This document shows positions 26,760 to 34,166 of a stretch of 64,000 nucleotides of DNA, piece after piece (the stretch's first letter is position 1; each line of letters starts with the position of its first letter). The translations under genes were made by a program, and so were the position numbers. Under the pieces are notes generated by a model. That model did not search any database. It saw only the letters and a list, made by a program, of their open reading frames with translations, and was not told where the DNA came from. Location of the stretch: contig NZ_BLXY01000001.1 of the NCBI RefSeq assembly GCF_014193585.1, positions 863,033 through 927,032 on the forward strand, written 5' to 3'. The stretch is from Geomonas paludis (GTDB lineage Bacteria; Desulfobacterota; Desulfuromonadia; Geobacterales; Geobacteraceae).

Positions 26760-27562
26760 TCGCCCCCCTCACGGGTGAGGTTCTGCAGCGTGAAACGACT
26801 GGCGGGCTGGGGACGGTTGAAGGAGATCTGCTTCAGGGTCACCGTGGTGTGGCTCCCCTTCTTCAGGTCGGTCATCTCCATGCGTGCGGCGACGTAGTGC
26901 CCCTCGACGTTCTTGATGTCAGAGAGGACCAGCCGCTTGGCCGGCTCCTTGTCACCCTTCCTGATCAGGTCCTCGCGCACCAGGTAGAGGATGTCCTTTC
27001 TGAGGTAGAGGATCAACTTCTGGTAGATGGACTTGCTCCCCTTCTCCAGCGGAATGGCGCTGATCACCCAGCAGGGCTGGCCGTCCAGCGTCTCCTCTCC
27101 CTGCAGCGCGACCTTGTACTTCTCGTGGTCGAACTCCTCCATGTCCTCGTAGTTGAAGTCGGTCCCCACGAAGGAGGCGTCGCGGTCCTGCGGCGCGATG
27201 CGCCGCTCACGTTTCATGGAGGGGAGGTAGAGCCACTGGTCCGGGTTGTCCGAGCCCGGGCGCGGCAGCGAGAGGAAGCCCACCCCCTTCACCTCGGGGG
27301 GATCGGTGAAGCGGATCAGGTTCTTGGAGTCGCCGGCGTATCCCTGGCGGTAGCTGTTCCACCCCTTTTTGCGGACTTTCCCCTCCTTGTTGACCACGGT
27401 GAGGTCGCCCGAGTACTGCTGGGTCTTGGTGCGGTGCCGGCTCTCGGACTCCTTCAGGAGCGCGCGGGCGTCGGGCGCGGCCTGTGCGGGGGCGGAACCA
27501 AGCGGCGTGCAGATGGCCACGGCGACGAGGAGCAGCAGCGGTTTCAATATCGTTCTCATCAT
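26756..27562 (-). CDS. Periplasmic outer-membrane lipoprotein-sorting (LolA-like) protein
   Basis: 268 residues. The ATG at 27562 has GGAGG seven bases upstream and begins a signal peptide (MMRTILKPLLLLVAVAICTP...AQA). The body has the features of the LolA-like outer-membrane lipoprotein-sorting family (PF17131 type): DLTVVNKEGKVRKK, IRFTDPPEVKGVGFL, DQWLYLPSMKRERRI, DFNYEDMEEF and DILYLVREDLIRKG. Such proteins carry a lipid or lipoprotein across the periplasm for ABC or RND systems. It lies between a FtsX-type permease gene and an outer-membrane barrel gene, so it is likely the periplasmic shuttle of this cassette. A 360-base repeat-filled gap precedes it. Confidence 0.85.
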   Translation of the reverse strand: MMRTILKPLLLLVAVAICTPLGSAPAQAAPDARALLKESESRHRTKTQQYSGDLTVVNKEGKVRKKGWNSYRQGYAGDSKNLIRFTDPPEVKGVGFLSLPRPGSDNPDQWLYLPSMKRERRIAPQDRDASFVGTDFNYEDMEEFDHEKYKVALQGEETLDGQPCWVISAIPLEKGSKSIYQKLILYLRKDILYLVREDLIRKGDKEPAKRLVLSDIKNVEGHYVAARMEMTDLKKGSHTTVTLKQISFNRPQPASRFTLQNLTREGGD

Positions 27563-27592
27563 GTTTATTCCTCCAAAGACGTTCTTGTCCAC

Positions 27593-27706
27593 CCCCTCGC
27601 CCTCCGGGAGAGGGTGGCCGAAGGCCGGGTGAGGGAACTGCCATGGGCAAGCTGGTTGCCGCTGCCGACGCCCTCACCCCGACCCTCTCCCGCAGGGAGA
27701 GGGGGC
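27593..27706. repeat. 114-bp G+C-rich direct repeat, copy 1
   Basis: Starts CCCCTCGCCCTCCGGGAGAG and ends GGGAGAGGGGGC. A near-identical copy lies 210 bases further on. Each copy is internally palindromic (CCCTC...GAGGG). A CCCCTCCCGTCAAGGAGGGG palindrome sits between the copies, near 27730. The 27563-27922 interval contains no gene. Confidence 0.85.
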
Positions 27707-27802
27707 CAATGTTCTATGGTTCCTGTATCCCCTCCCGTCAAGGAGGGGGAGCGTGTACCTGTGGGGGCAAATAATCATTCGCCCTGTCCACTCTTTCTGT
27801 GT

Positions 27803-27916
27803 CCCCTCGCCCTCCGGGAGAGGGTGGCCGAAGGCCGGGTGAGGGTGCTGCCACGGGCAAGCTGGTTGCTACTGCCGACGCCCTCACCCCGACCCTCTCC
27901 CAGTGGGAGAGGGGGC
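27803..27916. repeat. 114-bp G+C-rich direct repeat, copy 2
   Basis: Second copy, with only scattered differences from copy 1. It ends six bases before the stop codon of the permease gene, so it sits immediately after that gene on the minus strand and may act as a transcript-stabilising stem-loop. A shorter relative (CACCCCGACCCTCTCCCTGA) is at about 31321-31340. Confidence 0.85.
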
Positions 27917-27922
27917 AGCATT

Positions 27923-30475
27923 CTACTCGTACTCAATCGCCTCGGTCACCTTGACCCCAGCCGCCTGCCGTGCGGGGATCCCTGCGGCCAGGAAAGACAC
28001 CACGGGAAGGGCGACCAGGAGCTGCCCCAGCACCTCCCACGGGTAATGATGCGGCATGGCCCACCCCGTGAACGCCTTGGCCACCGGCCCCTCCATGAAG
28101 GATGCGAACAGGTTGCCGGCGGGAAGCGCCAGCATGAGCCCCACCATGGCGAGCACCAGCGCCTCCAGCACCACGCTCCTCGCGATCTGGCCCGGGAGCG
28201 CTCCGAGCGCCTTCAGTATCCCTATCTCCCGGGTGCGCTCGGCCACCGAGATGAGCAGCGAGGTGACGATGCCGAGGAAGGCGACCCCGAGCGCCAGCAA
28301 GACCGTGATGCGCATGACGGCGTAGAAGGCGTCGATGGCCTTGCCGATCTCGTCCTTGAACTCGCGCTGGGTCGAGATGAGCGCCGGGTAGCGGCCGGAG
28401 AGCTTGGCGCGGATGGCGTCCCGCACCTTGCCCGGATCGGTTCCCGGGGTCACCGAGACGTCGTAAATGTCGACCCGGTCGTCCTGCCAGTGCCTGAGAA
28501 ATACCTTGCGGTCCAGGAACACGGCCCCCTGATCCGAGGAGTAGTCGCGGATCACCGCGGCGATGGGAAACTCCACCATCCCCCCCGGCGTGTTGAGCGG
28601 CACCTTGTCGCCCACGCTCAGGCCGAAGCGGTCATGGAAGTTCTCGGTGACGGCGCACATCTCCTTGTTGAGCAGCCCGTCCCGCATGGAATCGCGATTG
28701 CCCTGGGCGAAGTCGTAGCGCACCCGCTGCATGAGGGTGTCCATCTCCACCGAACCGACCAGGATCTGCCTGCCGTGAAACTGCGGCCTGATGGCGCGGT
28801 AGCTCTCCACCGTGCGCACGCCCGGGAGCGCCAGGATCTCCCCTTTCACTGCGCCGGGGTAGAGGAAGTCGGGACGCGAGAAGTTGGCCGAGGCGCGCAC
28901 GAACAGGTCGCAGGTGAGGATGTCGTCCATCCAGCGCACGATGGTGAGCCGGGTGGAGCCCATGTACCCCCCAAGCCCCAGCACGAAGGTGAGTGAAAGG
29001 GCCATGGCCATGATGGTGCCGGAACTGCGGCGCGGGTTGCCCAGGAGCGAATCCGAGGAGAGCGGGCCGGCGGAGGGGAAGAGCCGGGTGAGCAGCGGGC
29101 CGAGGCCGACCAGGACGGCGCGGGAGAGCGGGCCGATCAGCAGCACGAGCCCGATCCCCCCCAAAAGGAGCACCGAGAGCACCAGGGCGTTTCCCTTCAC
29201 CACGCTGCTGAACGCGAGCGCCACGGCGCCCGCCACCAGGGCGACCCCGGCGGCGATACGCGGCGCCACCCGGCCCTGCACCTTGGCCTGGAACGCCCCC
29301 TTGGCGAAGGCCTCGGTGGGGGAGATGCGCGAGGCGGAGAGGGCGGGACCCCAGGCACCGACCAGCGAGGCGACGAGGCCGAGCAGCATGGACTGCAGCA
29401 CGATGGCCGGGGTGAGGTGCACGACGCCCGAACCGGAGATGCCGTACACCATCTCGGTGCTCTGCCCCATGCTCACCAACAGCGCCTGTGAGAAGGCGGT
29501 GCCGGCCAGGCAGCCGAGCGCGCCGCCGAGCAGGCCGATGATGAGCGCCTCGGCGAGGAACAGGACCTGCACCTGGCGCGGCGTGGCGCCCAGGGCGCGC
29601 AGCGTGCCGATGTCGCGGCGGCGGCGGTTCACCGAGACGTTGAAGGCGTTGAAGATGAGGAAGATGCCGATGGAGAGGGCGAAGGCGCTGGAGACGTTGA
29701 ACCCGGCGGTGAAGTTGGCCACCAGCCGTTCCATCTGCTCGCCGCGCCGCGCCGGGGTCTCGACGCGGTAGGCGGGCCCGAGGGCCTTTTGCAGCATCTC
29801 GGTCCCCTGGGCCACGCTGACCCCGTCCTGGAGCCGCACGTCGATGCGGTCGAAGCGCCGTCCGCGGCCGAAGAGCTCCTGCGCGGCGTAGACGTCCACC
29901 ACCATGAGGTTGCCTCCGAAGGCCTGGGCGAACCCCTTGGGGCTCATCAGGCCGCGCGCGGTCACCTTGCGGACCCCGCTGGGGACCTTGACGGCGAGCG
30001 AGGTGCCGGTGGCAAGCCCGGCGCGCTTGGCGAACTCGCGGGTGAAGAGGGCGGAGTCGGGCTGGGCCAGGAACAGAAGCGGATCGTCCAGGTCGGCGTC
30101 GTCACCTTCGAAGCCGTAGTCGCGCATCTCCCGGTCCCCCAAGAGGTCCACGCCGATCACCATCAGGCTCCCCAGTTCCCCCTTTTCCGGGACCACGATC
30201 TGCTCGATGACCGGCGAGGTGGCCCGGATGCCGGGGAGGTTCCTGAGCCTCTCCTGCAGCGCTTCGGGGACGCCCCCCTCCATGGTCACCTGGAGCTGCG
30301 CCTTGCCCGCGACACGGTCCACCGTCGAGCCGATGCCGACCACCAGCGCGTCCTGCGCCGTCTTGATGGAGCTGAAGGTGGTGACGCCGACCACGACCCC
30401 CAACAGGGTGAGGATGGTCTTGGCCAGGTGGCGCCGGGCGTAGGAGAGTGAGAGGTGCCGCAGCAGGAACCTCAT
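27923..30475 (-). CDS. ABC transporter permease with two FtsX domains (LolC/E- or MacB-like)
   Basis: 850 residues with two FtsX modules, each with its own membrane helices: an N-terminal helix (AKTILTLLGVVVGVTTF), a periplasmic MacB-PCD-like domain (about 45-250), three helices with the NAFNVSVNRRRRDIGTLRALGA coupling region (broken here by a helix), a second N-terminal helix and periplasmic domain (about 480-720), and three last helices with the RTREIGILKALGAL motif. FtsX-type permeases pull lipids, lipoproteins or small molecules from the inner membrane rather than importing solutes. The ATG overlaps the stop of the ATPase gene by four bases, which makes the two a single transporter. Confidence 0.92.
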   Translation of the reverse strand: MRFLLRHLSLSYARRHLAKTILTLLGVVVGVTTFSSIKTAQDALVVGIGSTVDRVAGKAQLQVTMEGGVPEALQERLRNLPGIRATSPVIEQIVVPEKGELGSLMVIGVDLLGDREMRDYGFEGDDADLDDPLLFLAQPDSALFTREFAKRAGLATGTSLAVKVPSGVRKVTARGLMSPKGFAQAFGGNLMVVDVYAAQELFGRGRRFDRIDVRLQDGVSVAQGTEMLQKALGPAYRVETPARRGEQMERLVANFTAGFNVSSAFALSIGIFLIFNAFNVSVNRRRRDIGTLRALGATPRQVQVLFLAEALIIGLLGGALGCLAGTAFSQALLVSMGQSTEMVYGISGSGVVHLTPAIVLQSMLLGLVASLVGAWGPALSASRISPTEAFAKGAFQAKVQGRVAPRIAAGVALVAGAVALAFSSVVKGNALVLSVLLLGGIGLVLLIGPLSRAVLVGLGPLLTRLFPSAGPLSSDSLLGNPRRSSGTIMAMALSLTFVLGLGGYMGSTRLTIVRWMDDILTCDLFVRASANFSRPDFLYPGAVKGEILALPGVRTVESYRAIRPQFHGRQILVGSVEMDTLMQRVRYDFAQGNRDSMRDGLLNKEMCAVTENFHDRFGLSVGDKVPLNTPGGMVEFPIAAVIRDYSSDQGAVFLDRKVFLRHWQDDRVDIYDVSVTPGTDPGKVRDAIRAKLSGRYPALISTQREFKDEIGKAIDAFYAVMRITVLLALGVAFLGIVTSLLISVAERTREIGILKALGALPGQIARSVVLEALVLAMVGLMLALPAGNLFASFMEGPVAKAFTGWAMPHHYPWEVLGQLLVALPVVSFLAAGIPARQAAGVKVTEAIEYE

Positions 30476-31161
30476 CTTGCACCTCCCGGGGCGGCGCCGT
30501 CGTCCTCGACCCGGCCGTCGCGCAGGCGGATCAGGCGGTCGCAGGCCGAGGCGGCCTCGCGGTCGTGGGTCACCATGACGATGGTGGTGCCGCGCCGGCC
30601 GTGGATGGAGCGGAGCAGGGCCAGGATCTCCTTGCCGCGGGCGCTGTCCAGGTTTCCGGTCGGTTCGTCGGCCAGAAGCAGAGGAGCGTCGGTGACCAGG
30701 GCGCGGGCGATGGCGACGCGCTGGCGCTCGCCCCCGGAAAGCTCGTCGGGGAGGTGGTCGGCGCGGTGGTCCAGCCCCACCTCGGCCAGCACCCGCTCCA
30801 CGCGGGCGTCAGCCTCCCTGGCGGGGACACCGGCGAGCCGCAGCGGCAGGGCGACGTTCTGTCTGACCCGCAGCGTGGGCATCAGGTGGTACGCCTGGAA
30901 GATGTAGGAAACGTGGCTGCGCCGGAACAGGGAACGTTCCTTTTCGCTTTGCCGGGCCAGGTCGGTCCCCGCCACCAGCACCTCGCCGGAGGTGGGCACG
31001 TCCAGCCCCCCCATCAGGTTCAACAGCGTCGACTTGCCCGAGCCCGATGGCCCCATGATGGCCACCATCTCGCCGGCGCCGATGGAAAGGGTGATGCCGG
31101 CCAGCGCCGTCACCGTCGATTTGCCGTCATACGATTTCACCACGTCGCAAAGTTGCAGCAC
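30472..31161 (-). CDS. ABC transporter ATP-binding protein (LolD/MacB family)
   Basis: 229 residues with a complete ATPase set: Walker A GPSGSGKST, Q loop IFQAYHL, signature LSGGERQRVAIARAL, Walker B LLLADEPTGNLD and H loop MVTHDR. Start is GTG at 31161 with AGGAGG eight bases upstream. The four-base overlap with the permease gene shows its partner. The subfamily, with its FtsX-type permease and a LolA-like periplasmic protein next door, points to export or sorting of an envelope lipid or lipoprotein. This is not the classical lolCDE operon, because the permease is a single large double-FtsX chain. Confidence 0.93.
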   Translation of the reverse strand: MLQLCDVVKSYDGKSTVTALAGITLSIGAGEMVAIMGPSGSGKSTLLNLMGGLDVPTSGEVLVAGTDLARQSEKERSLFRRSHVSYIFQAYHLMPTLRVRQNVALPLRLAGVPAREADARVERVLAEVGLDHRADHLPDELSGGERQRVAIARALVTDAPLLLADEPTGNLDSARGKEILALLRSIHGRRGTTIVMVTHDREAASACDRLIRLRDGRVEDDGAAPGGAR

Positions 31162-31197
31162 GGTTGGTTCCTCCTTGAGGAAAAGTCTTTTTAAAAG

Positions 31198-31353
31198 CTC
31201 CTCCCCCCGGAGGGGGGAGGTCGGGAGGGGGGCCGCGGGATCAAGATGCTACGCTCCCCCTCCCTAGCCCTCCCCCTCCGGGGGAGGGGACGGTCCCGCC
31301 GGAGGGGACAGCGGCGCCCTCACCCCGACCCTCTCCCTGAGGGCGAGGGAGGA
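31198..31353. repeat. Cluster of G-rich palindromic repeats
   Basis: Contains the 9-bp stem CCTCCCCCC/GGGGGGAGG (31200-31220), CCCTCCCCCTCCGGGGGAGGGG (near 31268-31289) and a partial copy of the 114-bp repeat (about 31316-31350). It fills the gap between the AarF-family gene and the ABC ATPase gene of one cassette. No gene is seen in it. Confidence 0.75.
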
Positions 31354-31357
31354 TTGG

Positions 31358-32794
31358 TCACGGGTGCATGTCACGCCCGCTTTCCCGCCGGTAAATCCCC
31401 TGGAAATCGCAGCGCCCCTTCAAGCGGTACACGACGCCCCGCGCCCCCAGGATGAAGCGGGTGGTCCAGATGTGCACCGGCATGCCGCGCATGAACCCCT
31501 TGCGGGTCACTTCGATCATGGCGTCCATGCCGCGCCGGAAAAAATCCTCGTCACCGAAATCGAAGATCCCGTCGCTGAGCCACGGCTCCAGTTGCCAGCG
31601 GATCACCCTGCCGATCAACTCCAGCCGTTCCCGTCCCATCTGCTCAGCCGAATCGTACAGGGATGCCTTGACGACCAGGCGCTCCATCTCTGCCTCGTCC
31701 CGGCGCAGCAGCGCGTCTTCCACCTCGACCTGCATCTGCCACTCTTCGTCGCTCAGCTGCCGGGTGCAGCCGAAGTCGACCAGACCCAGCCGCCCGTCGG
31801 GCATGAAGATGTAATTGCCTGGATTGGGATCGGCGAGGAGCCAGTGGGTGCGGTACAGCATGCGCATGGTGGCGACGGTCATCAGGTGGGTGTAGCGGTC
31901 GCGCAGCTCCTGGGACGGGTTGCCGTCCAGGAACTCCTCCAGGTGCACCCCTTCCAGGTGTTCCGTGGTCAGTACCCGGCGCGTTGAGTATTCGGGGTAG
32001 ACGCGCGGGATCACGATCCCGTCCTCGCGGGTGAAGGAGTCGCGCACGGTCTGGGCGAAGCTTGCCTCGGCAAGGTAGTCGGTCTCGGCAAGGAGCACCC
32101 GTTCCACCTCGGCCAACTTGGCCACGACGTTGCCCCAGTCTTCCCCCAGCCGCATCGGCTGCATGAGCAGGCGCAGGTTCTTCAGGTCGGCCTCGATGGT
32201 GCGGGCGATGCCGGGATACTGGATCTTCACTGCCACCAGTTCGCCGGAATGAAGCCGGGCACGGTGCACCTGCCCCAGCGAAGCGGCCGCGAAGGCCTGC
32301 TTCTCGAAGCTCGCGAACAGCTCGTGGGGCTCCTTGCCGAACTCGTCCAGGAAGACCTCGCGCACCATGGCGTAGTGCATGGGGGGAGCCTCGAAGTGGA
32401 GCGCCGGGAGGAGGCGGGCGAACTCGTCGGGGAGGGCGTCCGGGAAGGTCGCCAGCATCTGCCCCAGCTTCATGACCGCCCCGCGCAGGTAGCCCATGGT
32501 GCCCAACAGCTCCAGCGCTGCCTTCAGGTGGGTCTCGCTTTTGAGCCGCTCCCGCTCGTCGGCGTCGGCCCAGCGGCTGCGCAGCCAGTAGGCGAGATAG
32601 GCGCAGGTGACCTTGGCCTGCAGTGACCCGAGGATCCAGAGCCGTGAGAAGGAGGTGGTGGGGGGGCGCCTGGCGGCGACGCTCTCCACCAGTTCGGCCA
32701 GGCGCCTGCGTGCCGCTTCTTCCTGGCGCGGCATGAGGTCGAGCAGCGCTGCCCGCGCCTCGATCCCTCTTTTGCGCCGGGTGTCAGCGGGCAT
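31358..32794 (-). CDS. ABC1/AarF/UbiB-family atypical kinase
   Basis: 478 residues. Hallmarks of the UbiB/ADCK family are visible: the KxGQ motif (AVMKLGQMLA), the Ala-rich loop (AAASLGQVHRARL) in place of a Gly loop, VAVKIQYPG with the ATP-site Lys, the ETDYLAEA stretch, the catalytic region LLADPNPGNYIF and the metal-binding LVDFGCTR. Members support ubiquinone or isoprenoid-lipid metabolism through ATPase activity. In this position, right after a TetR gene and before a lipid-type ABC exporter, a role in making or mobilising an envelope lipid is an inference. The start ATG lies inside the end of the TetR gene (11-base overlap), so the two are coupled. Confidence 0.9.
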   Translation of the reverse strand: MPADTRRKRGIEARAALLDLMPRQEEAARRRLAELVESVAARRPPTTSFSRLWILGSLQAKVTCAYLAYWLRSRWADADERERLKSETHLKAALELLGTMGYLRGAVMKLGQMLATFPDALPDEFARLLPALHFEAPPMHYAMVREVFLDEFGKEPHELFASFEKQAFAAASLGQVHRARLHSGELVAVKIQYPGIARTIEADLKNLRLLMQPMRLGEDWGNVVAKLAEVERVLLAETDYLAEASFAQTVRDSFTREDGIVIPRVYPEYSTRRVLTTEHLEGVHLEEFLDGNPSQELRDRYTHLMTVATMRMLYRTHWLLADPNPGNYIFMPDGRLGLVDFGCTRQLSDEEWQMQVEVEDALLRRDEAEMERLVVKASLYDSAEQMGRERLELIGRVIRWQLEPWLSDGIFDFGDEDFFRRGMDAMIEVTRKGFMRGMPVHIWTTRFILGARGVVYRLKGRCDFQGIYRRESGRDMHP

Positions 32795-33401
32795 GGTCGC
32801 CTCCCTGCGTGTTGCCGGAGATCATCTGCACGAAGGTGCGGATGGCGTAGTCGATGAGGCCCCGGGAGGCCTCCTGGTTTTCGGAGTGGTCGCCGGTCCA
32901 GGAGGCGAGGATGCCGAGGTAGAGCGACCAGTAGATGGTGCCGGCGACGTCCTCGGGAGTAGCGGCGAAGCCGTGGCGGTGCATGATCTGCCGCACGCAT
33001 TCCAGGTGTTCCTGGCGTGCCGCTTCCCCCTCGGGGCAGACGCTTTTGCGCGGAAAGGGGCTCAGCGACCGCTCCAGCACCGGTCCCAGGAAGGGGCGCA
33101 GGGGGCGCAGCCGGCGCAGTTCCGTCCCGATCAGCAGGAACAGCTCCTCCTCCAGCGACTCGCTGCCGTCCAGCCGGGTCAGGAACTCTTCCCGTCCCTG
33201 CGCCAGCGCCTCGTTCACCATGGTCATGGCCATGGTCTCCTTGCTGGGAAAGTAGTTGAACATGGTGCCGGCGGCAACGCCGGCGGCGAGGGCGATGTCG
33301 CGGGTGGTGGTCTGGTCGAAACCGCGCGCGGCAAAGAGCTCGGCGGCCTTTTCCAGGATCCGGGCCCGGCACAACTGTTTTGCCTGCTCGCTGATACGCA
33401 T
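32784..33401 (-). CDS. TetR/AcrR family transcriptional regulator
   Basis: 205 residues. The N-terminal helix-turn-helix is typical (RILEKAAELFAARGFDQTT, then DIALAAGVAAGTMFNYFPSK). The rest is the usual ligand-binding helical domain, with a Cys and several Trp residues. The start at 33401 was chosen for the GGGAG site eight bases upstream; the opening at 33491 would run through the promoter. It heads the envelope cassette and lies behind a promoter whose -10 overlaps a palindrome, so autoregulation is likely. The ligand is unknown, although similar regulators of lipid exporters bind fatty acids or acyl-CoAs. Confidence 0.9.
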   Translation of the reverse strand: MRISEQAKQLCRARILEKAAELFAARGFDQTTTRDIALAAGVAAGTMFNYFPSKETMAMTMVNEALAQGREEFLTRLDGSESLEEELFLLIGTELRRLRPLRPFLGPVLERSLSPFPRKSVCPEGEAARQEHLECVRQIMHRHGFAATPEDVAGTIYWSLYLGILASWTGDHSENQEASRGLIDYAIRTFVQMISGNTQGGDHAR

Positions 33402-33421
33402 CGACTGCTCCCTTGGGAAAA

Positions 33422-33460
33422 TGAACGCGCTCACTATAGCAGAACGGCTGCCTCGGTCAA
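33422..33460 (-). promoter_or_regulatory. TetR-cassette promoter with overlapping operator-like palindrome
   Basis: Minus strand: -35 TTGACC (33455-33460), a 16-base spacer, -10 TATAGT (33433-33438). A 12-base near-palindrome TGAGCGCGTTCA (33422-33433) begins on the last base of the -10 and covers the start-point region, a standard position for TetR autorepression. Confidence 0.65.
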
Positions 33461-33532
33461 TATTTAAAATGAGCATGATCACAAATGCCACTGGGTGCGG
33501 TCGCCAATGAGGCCAATATAATTGCGCCCTCG

Positions 33533-33560
33533 TTGTCTGCGTGGGACCCTGTGCTATGAT
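33533..33560 (+). promoter_or_regulatory. Candidate promoter of the cytochrome gene
   Basis: TTGTCT (33533-33538), a 16-base spacer and TATGAT (33555-33560) with an extended -10 TG, about 80 bases before the ATG at 33639. Confidence 0.5.
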
Positions 33561-33638
33561 TGCCGATGTGCCAAGGTGGTAGATAAATCATTGGATGTCC
33601 TAAGAAGTTCAATGCCTGTCTAAACACATAGGTGCCTT

Positions 33639-34061
33639 ATGATTAGCTCAAGGAAGGTGCATTTAAGGCTGAAAGCAGTGATCGCTGTTGCCTTGGGTGG
33701 CATGTTCTTCTTCAAGGTTGGCGGCGCCAATATCTCGCACCAGACCGGCGCCAATGGCATCCTTACCATGGCAGAATGTCTGGCATGTCATTCGGAAGGT
33801 TCTAAACGGCCGGTTTCCGTCTGCCTCACCGATCACTGTCTGTACTCCAACGAGCACCCGGTCATGCGCAGCTATCCTCCCCCTAAGACGGTGGAAGATT
33901 TTGCCCCAGTCGCGGACATTCTCGCTGCTGGCTGCGTACTGGAGGAGGGCAAACTGACCTGCCTATCCTGCCATGATTTGACAAAGCCGCCACCGCACCT
34001 GGTGCGGGACGGTGACGAACTCTGCTACATCTGCCACAGGTACCTCAAGTCCACTCGATGA
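33639..34061 (+). CDS. Small multiheme c-type cytochrome (three CxxCH)
   Basis: 140 residues. An N-terminal signal or anchor helix (about 10-32) is followed by three heme-binding motifs: CLACH, CLSCH and CYICH. There is also a CLTDHC stretch that may hold an extra Cys pair or His ligand. Spacing of the motifs resembles the doubled-CXXCH fold of small periplasmic tri- or tetraheme cytochromes. Expected to shuttle electrons in the periplasm. It is a single gene with its own candidate promoter, next to but apparently not part of the following operon, which starts about 100 bases later with its own weak promoter-like sequence (TTGACT at 34075, TAACAA at 34098). Confidence 0.88.
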   Translation: MISSRKVHLRLKAVIAVALGGMFFFKVGGANISHQTGANGILTMAECLACHSEGSKRPVSVCLTDHCLYSNEHPVMRSYPPPKTVEDFAPVADILAAGCVLEEGKLTCLSCHDLTKPPPHLVRDGDELCYICHRYLKSTR

Positions 34062-34166
34062 GGGGTGAACGGGTTTGACTTTAAATGACGGAGATGATAA
34101 CAAGGCACGTGGTTTGAGTTCTTCCCCTTCCTGTCGCAACTCCAGCGTACCTTGGGACTTTTGCTG

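Noticed and set aside
27563-27922. CRISPR array
   Set aside because: Only two long repeats with one 96-base spacer region; repeats are palindromic G-rich elements and no cas gene is present.
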